From Isoetes taiwanensis (Eukaryota; Streptophyta; Lycopodiopsida; Isoetales; Isoetaceae), in assembly GCA_021234155.1 (NCBI GenBank), contig JAJEKV010000014.1, positions 9,379,563 to 9,443,562 of the forward strand: a stretch of 64,000 bases of DNA, read 5' to 3'. The notes beneath the pieces are model-generated. The model saw only the letters and a program-made list of their open reading frames with translations. It had not been told where the DNA came from and did not search any database. Positions within the stretch are counted from its first letter, which is position 1. Every line of letters starts with the position of its first letter. A program made the position numbers and the translations under genes. This document shows, piece after piece, positions 20,812 through 30,795 of this stretch.

Positions 20812-22348
20812 TGTGACGTTCCAGCACAGTATACGGTCCCAGGACGTATATTGTACTGCATCATCACACGTACACGCCATCCCGATTGACGTGTACACCG
20901 ACGTGTAGCTAAGCAAGTAGCGCCCTAGGGGGAAACTTGCAAGTGTGTGCACATTTATTCATGTGTGCACTTTAGCCCACTTAAATAATAAGTGGGCAAG
21001 TAGGCAAGTGGCAGGATCTTAAGAGTTGATGGAAACTCTAGCTCTAACTTATAGCCTATATAAGGTATCCAACCCCTACTTCCATTTTCGTCTGCAGCCT
21101 TCTAGGGATCCATTTCGCTTGCTCCAAGAGCCAATCTTGGCTCCCGAAGTCTGTATGAGCAGCCCAGCTCATCAACTTTCCTTTTTGGCTTCATCTTAAA
21201 GCAGTTCCGCAACATGGACGCGTTCAGAGCAGGAGGAGCAAGCCAGGGATCAGGTATTTCGCCAATTCAATAGTCTAATCCGCCTCCCAGACATAGAGTA
21301 AGTAGGTTTAGCCTATTGAATTTCCCATAGCAGCCATCTAGACCTCTAGATATCAAGCCATAACTAAAGAACCTAACTTCTGTGATTTAGATTAAATCTT
21401 GTTCTTTAGTTCTTCTATGATATGTAGGTGATGATGATCTCTGTGGAATCATTGTATTGGGAAGGGGGGTAGAGGCCCTAAAAGCCTAGTAGTTGATGCT
21501 CCTAGCTAGTCCTCTTTAATGCACTATTAAATGCGGCATGTGTACAAGAACCACACTTGGTTGTGGGTGGAGGGACCAGACTGGCTTACAAGGAGGTTCA
21601 TGTTCTGGCTCATGATCACGTCCATCTGGTAGTAAAGCCTATCGGGGACTACAGTGCACTAGACCTAATGCTCTGCTACTGCGTGCGGGCTTTGCATGGG
21701 TTCGACACCCTTGGGGTGGTGTACACCTTCCATGGAGTTCAGTCGAGTACATGCAGTGGTCCTCTAGTCACCTTGAGTCAGCATGCCAGCCTCTGGTGGG
21801 AGAAATCCCTACCTGCCCCATCGGAACTGGGGAGATACAACCCAGGAGTAGCCCCTCTGGCTATGCATCCGGCGGGCTACAGTCCAGTCCCAAGACCTTT
21901 CAACCTACTCTGCAAAGTGTGCACAGGAGGGGCAGATGGATTGGACTACCCTAAGCCATGTTCTTATGCCAGCCAAATCCATTTGCCATGAATTCTGTCT
22001 GCAATGACTTCTGGAGGCCCAAGCCGTCAGTCATCCCCCTTGAGTCTGAGCCTTGGGTAGACCTTCCATATGTGATGTACTTATCTCTGTCTATGCAGAT
22101 ATGTGGTGAGCCATCCTTCGTGATGGTTATGTGATGTTGATGTATGTATACTTACATGTATGTTACGCTTCCGCAGCTAGGTAGGCCCTGAGGGAGACAT
22201 GGTAAAATGACCCCTTCATTCTTCCCACTGGAACTCGTCAAGGTTGCAGTGATACGTGGAGGGCCTTGTATCAGCATGGAGCTAGTATGGGGGATGAACT
22301 CCTGTTTGTATACGGTGAGTGCACCGTATATGAGTAGGGGACGTCACA
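20812..22348 (+). repeat. LTR C (plus orientation)
   Basis: It starts TGTGACGTTCC and ends GGACGTCACA. The termini form an 8-bp inverted repeat, TGTGACGT/ACGTCACA. A TATA box, CTATATAAG, lies at 21056-21064. It is followed by a perfect tRNA-Met PBS, so this is a 5' LTR. It is 1537 bp and related to LTR D in layout but clearly diverged. Confidence 0.85.
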
Positions 22349-22560
22349 GTGGTATCAGAGCAATGTTCTTGGAGACCAAGAGCAAAGCACTGGCCATGCT
22401 CCTAGTAGTACTAACTTAGTAGAATTCTCGAACCTCGAAAAAGTGGGAAAATTTTGTTTTCTCATTTTTTGTTGTAGCATATGCTAAGCTAGTAACAGTT
22501 AGAAGAATTGAAAACCAAGAAAAACTAAAAAAAAAGTTGAACTAAATGTTGACCAAGTGT
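22349..22560 (+). other. PBS and leader of element C, truncated
   Basis: TGGTATCAGAGC (22350-22361) is the initiator tRNA-Met site. The leader that follows (TTCTTGGAGACCAAGAGC, then GAACCTCGAAAAAG) matches the leader of D at 26570-26690 in reverse orientation. No coding part of C survives beyond it. Confidence 0.8.
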
Positions 22561-22567
22561 GGAAATT

Positions 22568-22612
22568 GCTCATGGTATGCGCCAGAGCATCGACCTAAAT
22601 TTTACTCTGGCG
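22568..22612. repeat. Hairpin arm at the junction of C and D
   Basis: GCTCATGGTATGCGC repeats the motif of 19966 and 20170. CGCCAGAG (22580-22587) and CTCTGGCG (22605-22612) form a perfect 8-bp stem. It overlaps the last codons of the D protease. Confidence 0.65.
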
Positions 22613-23491
22613 TTGTTAAGGTTACTTTCCGCTTCCCACAATCGATCACAGCTCCAGCCGGCCCAAGGTATTCCATGCCTATGATCAAGTCATACTTGCC
22701 AATGTTCATCACTTCTGCTCCTATTCCAACATTGATACCTGACAAGTCTATATTGAAGTTGATTCTCTTGCCTGCTGTGTGTCGGACTGCCCCACTTGCC
22801 AACACAACTGGCCTAGACTTGGACTTCAAAGGCTTCAGCTTTAGATTTCTACCATCCTTGGCGAGGCAAAATTGTGGATACTCCCTGTGTCTATCAACAC
22901 TATGAAGGACTTGACTTGAGCCTTTCCTGTCGTTGAAATGACTTGATACTGACTCTCAGCATTCTCTGAGTCAATAGCAGCAAAGATGTGGCACTCACCC
23001 TGGATGAAATCGGGAGCATCTTCTTTGTCGACGTCCGTGGGTGTCTCCCATCCTAGCCCCGCTAATGCCGCATTCATCACAAATGGGCAATTATGTGTCC
23101 GATGTCCTGGCTGGAAGCACCTGAAGCACAACTGCTTTTCAATACATTCCTGCCTCTTCTCCTTGGGGATAGACTGTAAGAACTGCTTTACTGCCTTGGA
23201 GTAGTTTGAACCACCTCCTTGCTCCTTGAAGCTGACCTGTTTCTTATCCTGCTTGCCAAAGTTTCCATTGCCTTGCTTCCCGGAATTTGCGTTGTACTGA
23301 GGTCTGCTAGATGCTGGGCTTGTTGCTCTTGGGCTATAGCTTCCTGTACCCTTCCCTTTGTCCTGATAGTAATGATGCCTCAGCCCACTCTCTTGAGGTC
23401 CTGTTCCTTGTAAGCTCACTGCCTTGGACTCTGCCTCTGATACTGTCTTGGGGTTTATTGCTCTTACTAGCTTCCTGATCTCCTCATTCAA
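22602..23491 (-). pseudogene. Element D gag C-terminus, zinc knuckle and protease
   Basis: Frame 23491-22841 has a basic Gln/Gly-rich part, the knuckle CFRCFQPGHRTHNC (CX2CX4HX4C) and the aspartic protease site IVLIDTGSIHNFASP (DTG). A frame break near 22840 leads to 22829-22602 with the second protease half (DLIIGMEYLGPAGAVIDCG). That reading ends VTLTTPE followed by a stop where the hairpin repeat begins. It cleaves the Gag-Pol precursor in family members. Confidence 0.85.
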
Positions 23492-23500
23492 GCCTTCAAT

Positions 23501-24330
23501 CTACCCCTCTACTACATGTCTTTCACTCAATTTTGGCACATAGAGCCTCAGCCTCATAAACTCTTCGGTGTACTTCTGGACTGTCTTATTGCTCTGCTGC
23601 AACCTGTAGAACTGCTGCATCATATGACACTTGTGTTCCCTTGGCACATAATGGTGCTTAAATGCTTTGGCAAACTTCTTGAACCTGCAACTATCCCTGC
23701 TTAGCCCATGGCTTTTGGCATAGCCTTTCCACCAAATCCTAGCTGCTCCCTTAAGGTTGGTTGCTGCTACTCTGCCTTTGTCCTTATCCTTCATGCTATA
23801 AGCATTCCCATACTCCCTCATTTCGTGTAACCATGACTCGGCTTCCATTCCAGACCTACTATCCCCTGAGAATTGTTCCAACTTCCTACCTTTCCATACA
23901 TTGCTCAATGTCGAGTCAACCTTCTTATGATAGTCAGCTTCTGCCCTGCCCCTATCACGGTTGGGACCTTCCCGGCGGTCCTGTTGCTCATTCTCCTGCT
24001 CATCAGACTCGGAGTCGAAACTTGAGTTGGAGGAGTCCGTGCTGGGTGACCTCCTTCTCCGGCTTCTCTTTCTTGGTTTAGCTGCTCGGCCGGCTGGTGT
24101 TTCTGGCAATTGTACGTTCTGGTCTGGTCCGCCTGTTGCTGCTCCTTCCAGCAGTGCTCTTATCTCGTGGATGTCTGACCTTATCTGGTATATCTCCTGT
24201 TCTGGGGTTGGTGCTTCGAACTCCTGGTACAGATTTCTTGGCTGGAATTGCCTTGCTAGAGTCTGCTCTTACTCATGTTGTCCTTGTTCCTCAACATTCC
24301 TAGGCACTCTAGCTGCATACACATTAGATT
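23501..24330 (-). pseudogene. gag: Element D gag, N-terminal and core part
   Basis: The core contains AESWLHEMREYGNAYSM, ARIWWKGYAKSHG and MQQFYRLQQSNKTVQKY, typical of gypsy gag. It is preceded by an Arg/Ser-rich tract (RKRSRRRRSPSTDSS). In-frame coding sequence extends upstream of the Met at 24109 (YQIRSDIHEIRALLEG) to about 24330 with one stop near 24270. A stop near 23500 separates it from the next frame. Confidence 0.8.
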
Positions 24331-24498
24331 GTACTCTGATGATTAGTTCTCTTGTTTTGTCATTGCATTGGTTTGTTTGATGATATAATTGTGGGGACAA
24401 AAAATATCAAGAGAACATTATCAATATCACATTTATATTCATAGATATAATATGTTTACATTCAAAGGTAGACATGGAAAATTAAAAAATTTTAAGTT

Positions 24499-26172
24499 TT
24501 ATTCTTGGAGTCTTTTGATATAGTCTGGGTTGTCCTCCAAGAATTTCTTCACTTGGGCTATGCCGACTATTCGCCCTAAGTTCCTCAGGATGTTGGTGGC
24601 CATGCCTCCTTGGGGTGCGGTCACCAAGTCTTCAACCCTTCTGTCTGATGTATAGGCTGCGGTAACTGCCAACCTGCCCTGTCGCCTATAAGGGACCGCG
24701 AAGTTGAAGATGCTTAATGCTATTGTCCTCTTGACAAGGATGACGTGGTCGATGTGTGGGGTCATGCGAGCATGTCTTCCGAATCTTGAGAGAGCAATGA
24801 GCATAAAAACTCCTTCTTCCCCCCGTGGGCTGAATTGGCGGTGTATAACCGCTATCCTTCCATCAATGAGCAAAGGTAGATAGAACCTGAGGGCTTTGTT
24901 GTGCCATGCCTCCTCGCCGGATCTGAATGCAACCCTATGTCTTCCGGAGTATTCATCAACTGGTACTTCTACCATCTCCCTGTAGTCGCTGTACATGGAA
25001 GATGTTAAGTTGATGTTGCCTAAGTTGATGATGCCTTCGGTTGGTGCTCGTACCGCTGCTGAAGTGCTGGGTAAGAGTGCATTCGTTGATTTCCCTTTAA
25101 TTCCCATCCGTTCTTGTATTGCCAAGAACTCCTCCTCTGAAGGTAACTCCTGCTGGTCCATCATCTGCCTGATGCTGGTGTAGGCTTCTATGTCCGTCGA
25201 TGTCTGGCCAGTGTATGTCCGGGCCTCCCTTATGCTGATGGGAAAGTCCTGTGTCTCCTGGTCGATGAAGTCATCGAGGTCCGGTTGCTGATGTAGGAGA
25301 TGTAGGAGCTCGTCTATCCTGTAGCCCCTGTCCCTGCACTCTGGAAGGTTCTTGATGTCGTGGAGGCTCAGGTACGCCTCTCCTTGGATGATTACTGGGG
25401 TTAAGCTTATGATGCCTAGCCCAAGTGGTGGAGCTGTCCGCGTGGTTCTCAGCCTTTCTTCGAAGCTCTGGAGCTGCTGCTCTGCTTGCTGCCTTTCTTT
25501 TACTAGGTCGACGTCAGTGATGTCTTCCATGTCCGATCCACGTCCCTCCTCTTCCTCCTGCTCCTCCCTCTCGTACTCCAGACGCATCTGCCCTTCTTCA
25601 TTTGCTGCCATGGCCATAGGCTCAATGCCTAAGGGTTGGACATATGGTACCCCTATCTGGGTTTGGGCTCTATGGGATAGGAAGATTGCTACAGCTGCGG
25701 TATAAGAGAAATATCTCCTCCTATTTACTGATACAGACATATAATTAGGCAAGCGGGTAGCCTTGTTTTCTAAGTACTTGTCTATCTTAGTGATGTCTTA
25801 CAGAGCTGTACGAAGGGCCATGCTGGGAGCAAAGTATCCTATGCAAGGTGGGAGTTCTACTAGAGAAGGTCCTATTTTGGCATGGAATTCGGCCATAATG
25901 TCCTGGTAATAGGGGGTGGCATTGATGGTTGCATCCACATCAATCTTCTTCTGAAAGACGGCAAAAACTGAGTTGATGTCGGCCTCGGCCACATGAGCTG
26001 TGGCGTTGTACCATCGCCTGAATGCAGATGTTGCCATGATGCTTGAGCAGCTGGGGATGTCAAACAGATGGGGAGGCGCCTTTGGGAGCTGGAAAATCGC
26101 CTTGGAGTGAGGAGCAAATGAGTAGGGTGCAAATGAGGGTTTAGACAAAACCTTAATTTTGGGAATTTTCAA
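24499..26172 (-). pseudogene. Element D pre-gag ORF, about 558 codons with one stop, unknown
   Basis: Two open stretches (26172-25798 and 25752-24499) are in the same frame, and only the TAA at 25798-25800 separates them, so this was one protein. A likely internal start is MATSAFRRWYNATAHVAEAD near 26037. Visible parts are an N-terminal globular domain, an acidic coiled-coil stretch (YEREEQEEEEGRGSDMED, then VKERQQAEQQLQSFEERL), and a well-ordered C-terminal domain (ALRFYLPLLIDGRIAVIHRQ, HVILVKRTIALSIFNFAVPY, ILRNLGRIVGIAQVKKFLED). I recognise no family. It lies between LTR and gag, where Ogre-type elements have an ORF1, but D's PBS and protease are not of that type. Confidence 0.6.
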
Positions 26173-26314
26173 GGTTGGGGAATATCTATGATTCTAAGGT
26201 GCTGCTATGCAATTCATAGGCAAACTAGGTTAAAGAATGCATTCTAAGGATCCTATTGCAACAAATTTCATCTAATTTGGAGAAAGTTGGGGCCAGTTGG
26301 GTCAATTTTGGTCT

Positions 26315-26455
26315 GACCACTCACACAGTGCGCGAGAGGATAATCCGAGAATGGCGGATTGCACTATCAATTTACACCAATTATGCATCTATCTAAGTCA
26401 ACATGGGCCGACCACTCACACAGTGCGCGAGAGTTACATCCGAGAATGGCGGATT
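26315..26455. repeat. Two 46-bp direct repeats in the leader of D
   Basis: GACCACTCACACAGTGCGCG starts both copies (26315-26360 and 26410-26455), and both end CCGAGAATGGCGGATT. A partial inverse, GCGCACTCTGTGAG, follows at about 26463, so stems are possible. The position between PBS and the first ORF would suit an RNA packaging or dimerisation element; this is inference. Confidence 0.6.
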
Positions 26456-26666
26456 TGGTCTGGGCGCACTCTGTGAGGGGTCATCCCTTTTTTGCCATAA
26501 TTTTTAGGGTTTTGCTAGAAATTCTTACTGACTTAGCTTTTTCTACTTAATGCACTAGAAAGTGGAAAAAAAATTTCAATTTTCGAGGTTCATGCTTGGG
26601 TGGCTATTCCCAATACTGAAAGTAACAGGGAATGGTCAGTGCTCGATCTTGGTCTACCAAGATCAT

Positions 26667-26678
26667 GCTCTAATACCA
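26667..26678 (-). other. Primer-binding site of element D
   Basis: On the minus strand, TGGTATTAGAGC lies one base from the LTR end. It differs from the initiator tRNA-Met site TGGTATCAGAGC at one base (C to T). Confidence 0.8.
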
Positions 26679-26679
26679 C

Positions 26680-28212
26680 TGTGACGTCCCCTACTTCGTC
26701 TACGATGCTCCCATCATATCCGAAGGCGAAGTTCATCCCCCTGATAGCCAAACTAGCAGAGGCCATCCACCTGACACCAATCCCATGAACTGGGCCAGTG
26801 AGGGAAGAGTGGATGGGTCATTTGCCCGTCTTCCTTCGGGACCATCCTAGTTGCGGAAGCGTGAATGAACATGAGCACATAACATCAATACATCAATAAG
26901 CTCACCTCGAAGGGTGAACACATCACAACATCACATATACAATAACATCAATAGCATCAACATGGGGAGATTCTACCCAGGGCTCAGACTCATAGGGGGA
27001 TCGGCCCGGGCTTGGGCCTCCGTCAAGTCAATCTTGGACCGAATCATGACAATGAATTGGGCTGGCATAAAAACTATGGCTGTTGGGTAGTCCACTCCAT
27101 CCGCCCCTCCCGGTGCACACTTTGCGAGTAGGTTGAAAAAGTATTGGGACCCGGGACCGTAGCTTGCCCAGGGTACATAGCCAAAGACTCTGGCGGGTTG
27201 CATCTCCCCAATCCTGATGAGGCAGGAGGAGAGTCACCTCTCCTCCATAGGCATGCATGCCCATCACAGGTGGCTAGAGGACCACTGCCTTTATTCGACT
27301 TAACCTCATGGAAGGCGACACATCACCCCAAAGGTGTCGAGCTCATGCCTTGCCCACACTCAGTGGCAAACCATTAAGCCTAGCTCACTAAGATCCCTGG
27401 TAGGCTTTACACACCAGAGGGATAAATCAGTGATGGGACAAGTCCCCCTTTTCCATCGGTCTGGCCCCTCCACCCACAACCAGGCGGGCTCTTGTGCACA
27501 GGCCGCATTAATTGGGTATTAATGAGGCTATTGTAGGAACATCTGCTACAAGGCTTTTAGGGTCTCTACCCCCCTTCCCAATATACGGGAGAGCATAGAA
27601 TGAACACCATAATCATCAAGAACTGAATTGTAGAATAACATCTAATCTACCTACCTAAACATCCAAAGTTAGGTTCTTTTGTTAGGGCTTATGATCTCTG
27701 GTTCTATAAGGCCTCTAAGGCTGAACTAACATGCTAAACCAGCTCATTGCCAAGCTAAAAGGCGGCTTTGCACAACAGAATGACTATTTACCTGGCGCCT
27801 GACCTGCTCCAGATCATCGGAATGCGTCTATGCCTCTGATCCTGCTGAAGGCTGCTGCTGCTGGAAGAAATGTTGTGCAAAGACGGCTTTTCAAAGCCTG
27901 GCAATGCGAACTAGGTGGCTTGGCCAAAATGGCTATTGGAAACCCTAATTGTGAAAGAAAGAAGGGTCTAGGGTTCAAGGGGGAAGCCCTTATATAGAAA
28001 CCCTTAGGGTTATGTTAATATTGGCCAAATGGGGTTTTGCCACTTGGCATAGGGTTTATAGTTGCATATGTTTATTAAACATGCACAACTTACGAGGTTG
28101 CCCCCTAGGTGCAACCCTTTACGTCTCGCTAGTACTTGTCATAATGACAAGTACGTGTGACGTGGTAGTATAATATACGTATTTGGAGAGTATATTATAT
28201 TGGAACGTCACA
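26680..28212 (-). repeat. LTR D (minus orientation, 5' LTR)
   Basis: On its own strand it starts TGTGACGTTCCAATATAA and ends GGGGACGTCACA. It shares the 8-bp terminal repeat with LTR C. A TATA box, CTATATAAGG, lies near 27995. 1533 bp. Confidence 0.85.
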
Positions 28213-28487
28213 TAGATGCTTGGCTTCTTGCAGATCTGTATAAGAGCTTTATATTCTGCCATGTTAGAAGTAGGGAAACTTCTGTCTGCTTTAGCCAATA
28301 ATCTATTGGAAGAATCTTTAAGAATTGTAGCAGAAGAAACCACACTCAACCTTTTGGAAACTCCTCCATCAAACCATAAAAAAGCAAAATTTTCATCTCG
28401 AGACAAGTTCACCTCCGTGGATAGCTTTAACTCTGGTATTTGATCGGGGGCAGCAAGCTCATACTCACCGTAGGGATTTGGTACCAA
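28213..28487 (-). pseudogene. Element F RNase H directly after protease
   Basis: The ORF has FLWFDGGVSKRLSVVSSATI (first catalytic Asp in DGG) and SNMAEYKALIQICKK (catalytic Glu), 40 residues apart as usual for RNase H. It then runs into LTR D. The linker VPNPYGEYELAAPDQIP connects it to the protease. This is the same order as in element B. Confidence 0.7.
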
Positions 28488-28885
28488 AATATCCTCTTCA
28501 ATGAAGTTTTAAGCTTCAAATTCTCCAACCTCCTATTGGATATGATGCATTCTCCTTTTGACCATATAGGCCTTGTATCTACTGTGGACAACCATTTTCT
28601 TCCCAAAAACAGATCATAAATATCAGATTTTTCATCAATACCTTCAAATGCAACCACCACAAAGTTAACAGCCACAATAATGCCTTCTACATCAATTGGC
28701 ACAATGCTCACAATCCCCATAGGGTTAATTTTAATATTGGAAAAGGATTTTAGCACCATTGGAGCCTTGTTATTAATTTCTAAACCATATAATCTAATAA
28801 TGTGATGAGATATCACATTAAGTGGTGATCCCCGATCTAGCAGCACTTTGATTAACACTTTCTTACCCATTCTTGCCACCCACAT
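28427..28885 (-). pseudogene. Element F aspartic protease
   Basis: VLIKVLLDRGSPLNVISHHI contains the active-site Asp, but the triad reads DRG instead of DTG/DSG. The second half is DIYDLFLGRKWLSTVDT. The fold order and the match with element B support the call. Inactivity through the Arg is likely but not proven. Confidence 0.75.
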
Positions 28886-28954
28886 AATCTTCTTGGGTCA
28901 ACACATGCTCCTCAATATGATTTGTGAGAGCCACTTCATCCTCTTTGGTTAGAT

Positions 28955-29700
28955 TTAAAACCTTTTTCTATAAGATAGAGCAATCTTGAGCAAAGTTAGC
29001 AAATCCACACTAATCTTGGAATTTTTCAATAAAGGTTCAAAATCCTCACTCTCCTTGTCCTTCATGTATTTTTGACAAGGGGGAGGAGGCACAACCTGAT
29101 TTGGCTCATTTTCCTTAAACTTGGGTGCACATGCTTCCTCATTGACTTGAATTGGCTCTATATCCTTTGAATTATTCATTCCTCTGGTATGGACAGCCAT
29201 GATTGCTTCCTGATCTTCAATTTCCTACACAAATCTCGTTGAGGCACTTGGCTCATTAGTTTTGGGCTTTTCTTACCTAGCAAAGTACTCTTTCACACTA
29301 TACCCATCTTCATAATGGCCTATTGCTCTGTAAAAAGCACAAACAGGGCATTCTTTACCAAAATGCCCTCTCTTACCACACTTGGTGCATGACCTATACC
29401 AACAATAATCTGAGGAATGAGTATTTCTTGAGCAATGAGCCCATGGAGGGTAGATTCTCTTCTCGGGTCTTGAACTCTTCATTTCTTGGAGCTGCTTTGT
29501 GACTTCAACCAAGGCTTCAGACACTTTGGATATTTCAGCTCTAACATCAGCCACAGGACCATCTGGATCCTCCATCTTTGGCTTCTTTTTGTCCTTTTGA
29601 ATAGCATAGATTGGCATTGGTCCAGGTCCCATGTACTCCTGCTCATAATCTGGAAAGAAATAATGCACAATTTTCTTGAGATACATCTTTTATGTTGGAG
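28955..29700 (-). pseudogene. gag: Element F gag C-terminal part with zinc knuckle
   Basis: Frame 29686-29273 has a coiled stretch (DVRAEISKVSEALVEVTKQL) and the knuckle CTKCGKRGHFGKEC (CX2CX4HX4C). It is preceded by a Cys/His cluster (WAHCSRNTHSSDYCWYRSC), so there may be two fingers. A further open stretch, 29200-28955, leads to protease. Confidence 0.75.
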
Positions 29701-29999
29701 CATTTAACAGGAAGGACAAGATTATATTTGCTATCTCTGCTACAAAATAGTGTTTGTTATTCAACCAACAGATAGAGTCTTGCCCTATTTCATGAGCAGA
29801 AATGATCCCTGCAAATATGATATGGTATTTTAGAGTTGTTGATGAAGATGTCACACAATATATCACCTGTACCTGGATTTGCATAAAAATTCAATGGTAA
29901 TATCCTTTCCTATCCTTCCATACCATTTATCTTCTTCATTGTGCAATTTTGGCATTGTGTTATGCAACGTTTTTGAATAGCCCAGATGTTGGACATGCT

Positions 30000-30347
30000 T
30001 TTGTACCCCCCAGTTTCATCTGTTCAAAGCTGATCAGTGGCTGCAAACAAGGCCTTGTGGAAGGTTATCACTAGCTTAATTCTATTTATCAAACAGTTGG
30101 CATATTAAATTTCGTGGAGCATTTTAATTGCATATTGGATAACCTTGGACGATGTGGTTGGTTGGATGTGGGTGGGAACTTGATCAACAACTTCCCATAC
30201 CAAACAAATTCTACGTCCTGCAAAACATTGCTGGGGGCATGCCATAACCGTGTAGATGTACAACAGGTAAAGTATATATCAGAATGGATTCTTAAATTAC
30301 ATTCTTTGATGCAATATATGTCTTGCTTGCAAACATCTACATCATAA
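30000..30347 (+). pseudogene. Pentatricopeptide-repeat (PPR) protein fragment, E-domain region
   Basis: The plus-strand frame reads EHFNCILDNLGRCGWLDVGG, LINNFPYQTNSTSCKTLLGA and CHNRVDVQQVKYISEWILKL. It aligns with the end of PLS-class PPR proteins (pattern HYxCMVDLLGRAGxLxEAxxLI, then SWxTLLGACRxHGNVE). Upstream residues LISGCKQGLVEGYH fit the preceding repeat with a stop. PPR proteins edit or process organelle RNA. No start, targeting peptide or DYW domain is present and frames are broken, so this is a dead fragment. Confidence 0.7.
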
Positions 30348-30554
30348 ATGCAATGTTAAAAATTTAGAGTGTTGTGGTAGTAGAAAAATGCACAATTTGA
30401 AAACTAAGAATGACATACTTTAAGTCCAACTAAGGCAATTTCTTCCAATCAGCCTTGTCATGTTGGTGAAGGCATTGTGGTAGAAATGAAACTCCTTCAA
30501 TCATATCACATGATGCGAATTCTATAATACCTTTGTCCCAAAAGATACTGAATA

Positions 30555-30795
30555 TTGCAAGGCCAAAAACAGGGTTCTACATTACATGGGAGTTTAAGTG
30601 AGGCAGAAAGTGATGGAAGTGCAAATGCATGGTTTACATGCATGTTTGAAGAAAAGGACGCTTCAAGGGCCAAGCATTCTCTGGTGCCATGGGCCCTACT
30701 AGGGCCAACATGCTTGTTGGCTGGACTTTATGCCAGAGATTTTGGCACGGAAGATGCCCTTAATCTCCCTTTTGATCCTCGTGATAAAGATGTAA
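30555..30795 (+). other. Possible exon ending in a strong 5' splice site
   Basis: The frame is open through HSLVPWALLGPTCLLAGLYA and ALNLPFDPRDKD. It ends at GATAAAGAT followed by GTAAGTC, a near-consensus donor, at 30789-30796. The product is not recognised. It may be a relic of a host gene. Confidence 0.3.

Larger units (their letters stand above)
22602..28212 (-). mobile_element. Element D: gypsy element with a large ORF before gag, 3' part missing
   Basis: Reading from the right: 5' LTR (28212-26680), PBS, about 500-bp leader, an unrecognised ORF (26172-24499), gag (24330-22940) and protease (to 22602). RT, RNase H, integrase and 3' LTR are absent. Interior sequence ends at the hairpin arm near 22600. 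Confidence 0.8.
28213..29700 (-). mobile_element. Element F fragment: gag, protease and RNase H (relative of B)
   Basis: Minus-strand gag, protease and RNase H domains follow one another with no RT between protease and RNase H. The fragment is cut at 28212 by LTR D inside the RNase H and fades out upstream of 29700. Confidence 0.75.

Noticed and set aside
21557-21991. 144-codon plus-strand ORF inside LTR C
   Set aside because: It lies wholly within the LTR, matches no family, and I saw no conservation of the frame in LTR D.
24499-26172. Plant virus coat or movement protein as the source of the D pre-gag ORF
   Set aside because: No motif I can name supports a viral family. The idea rests only on general composition.
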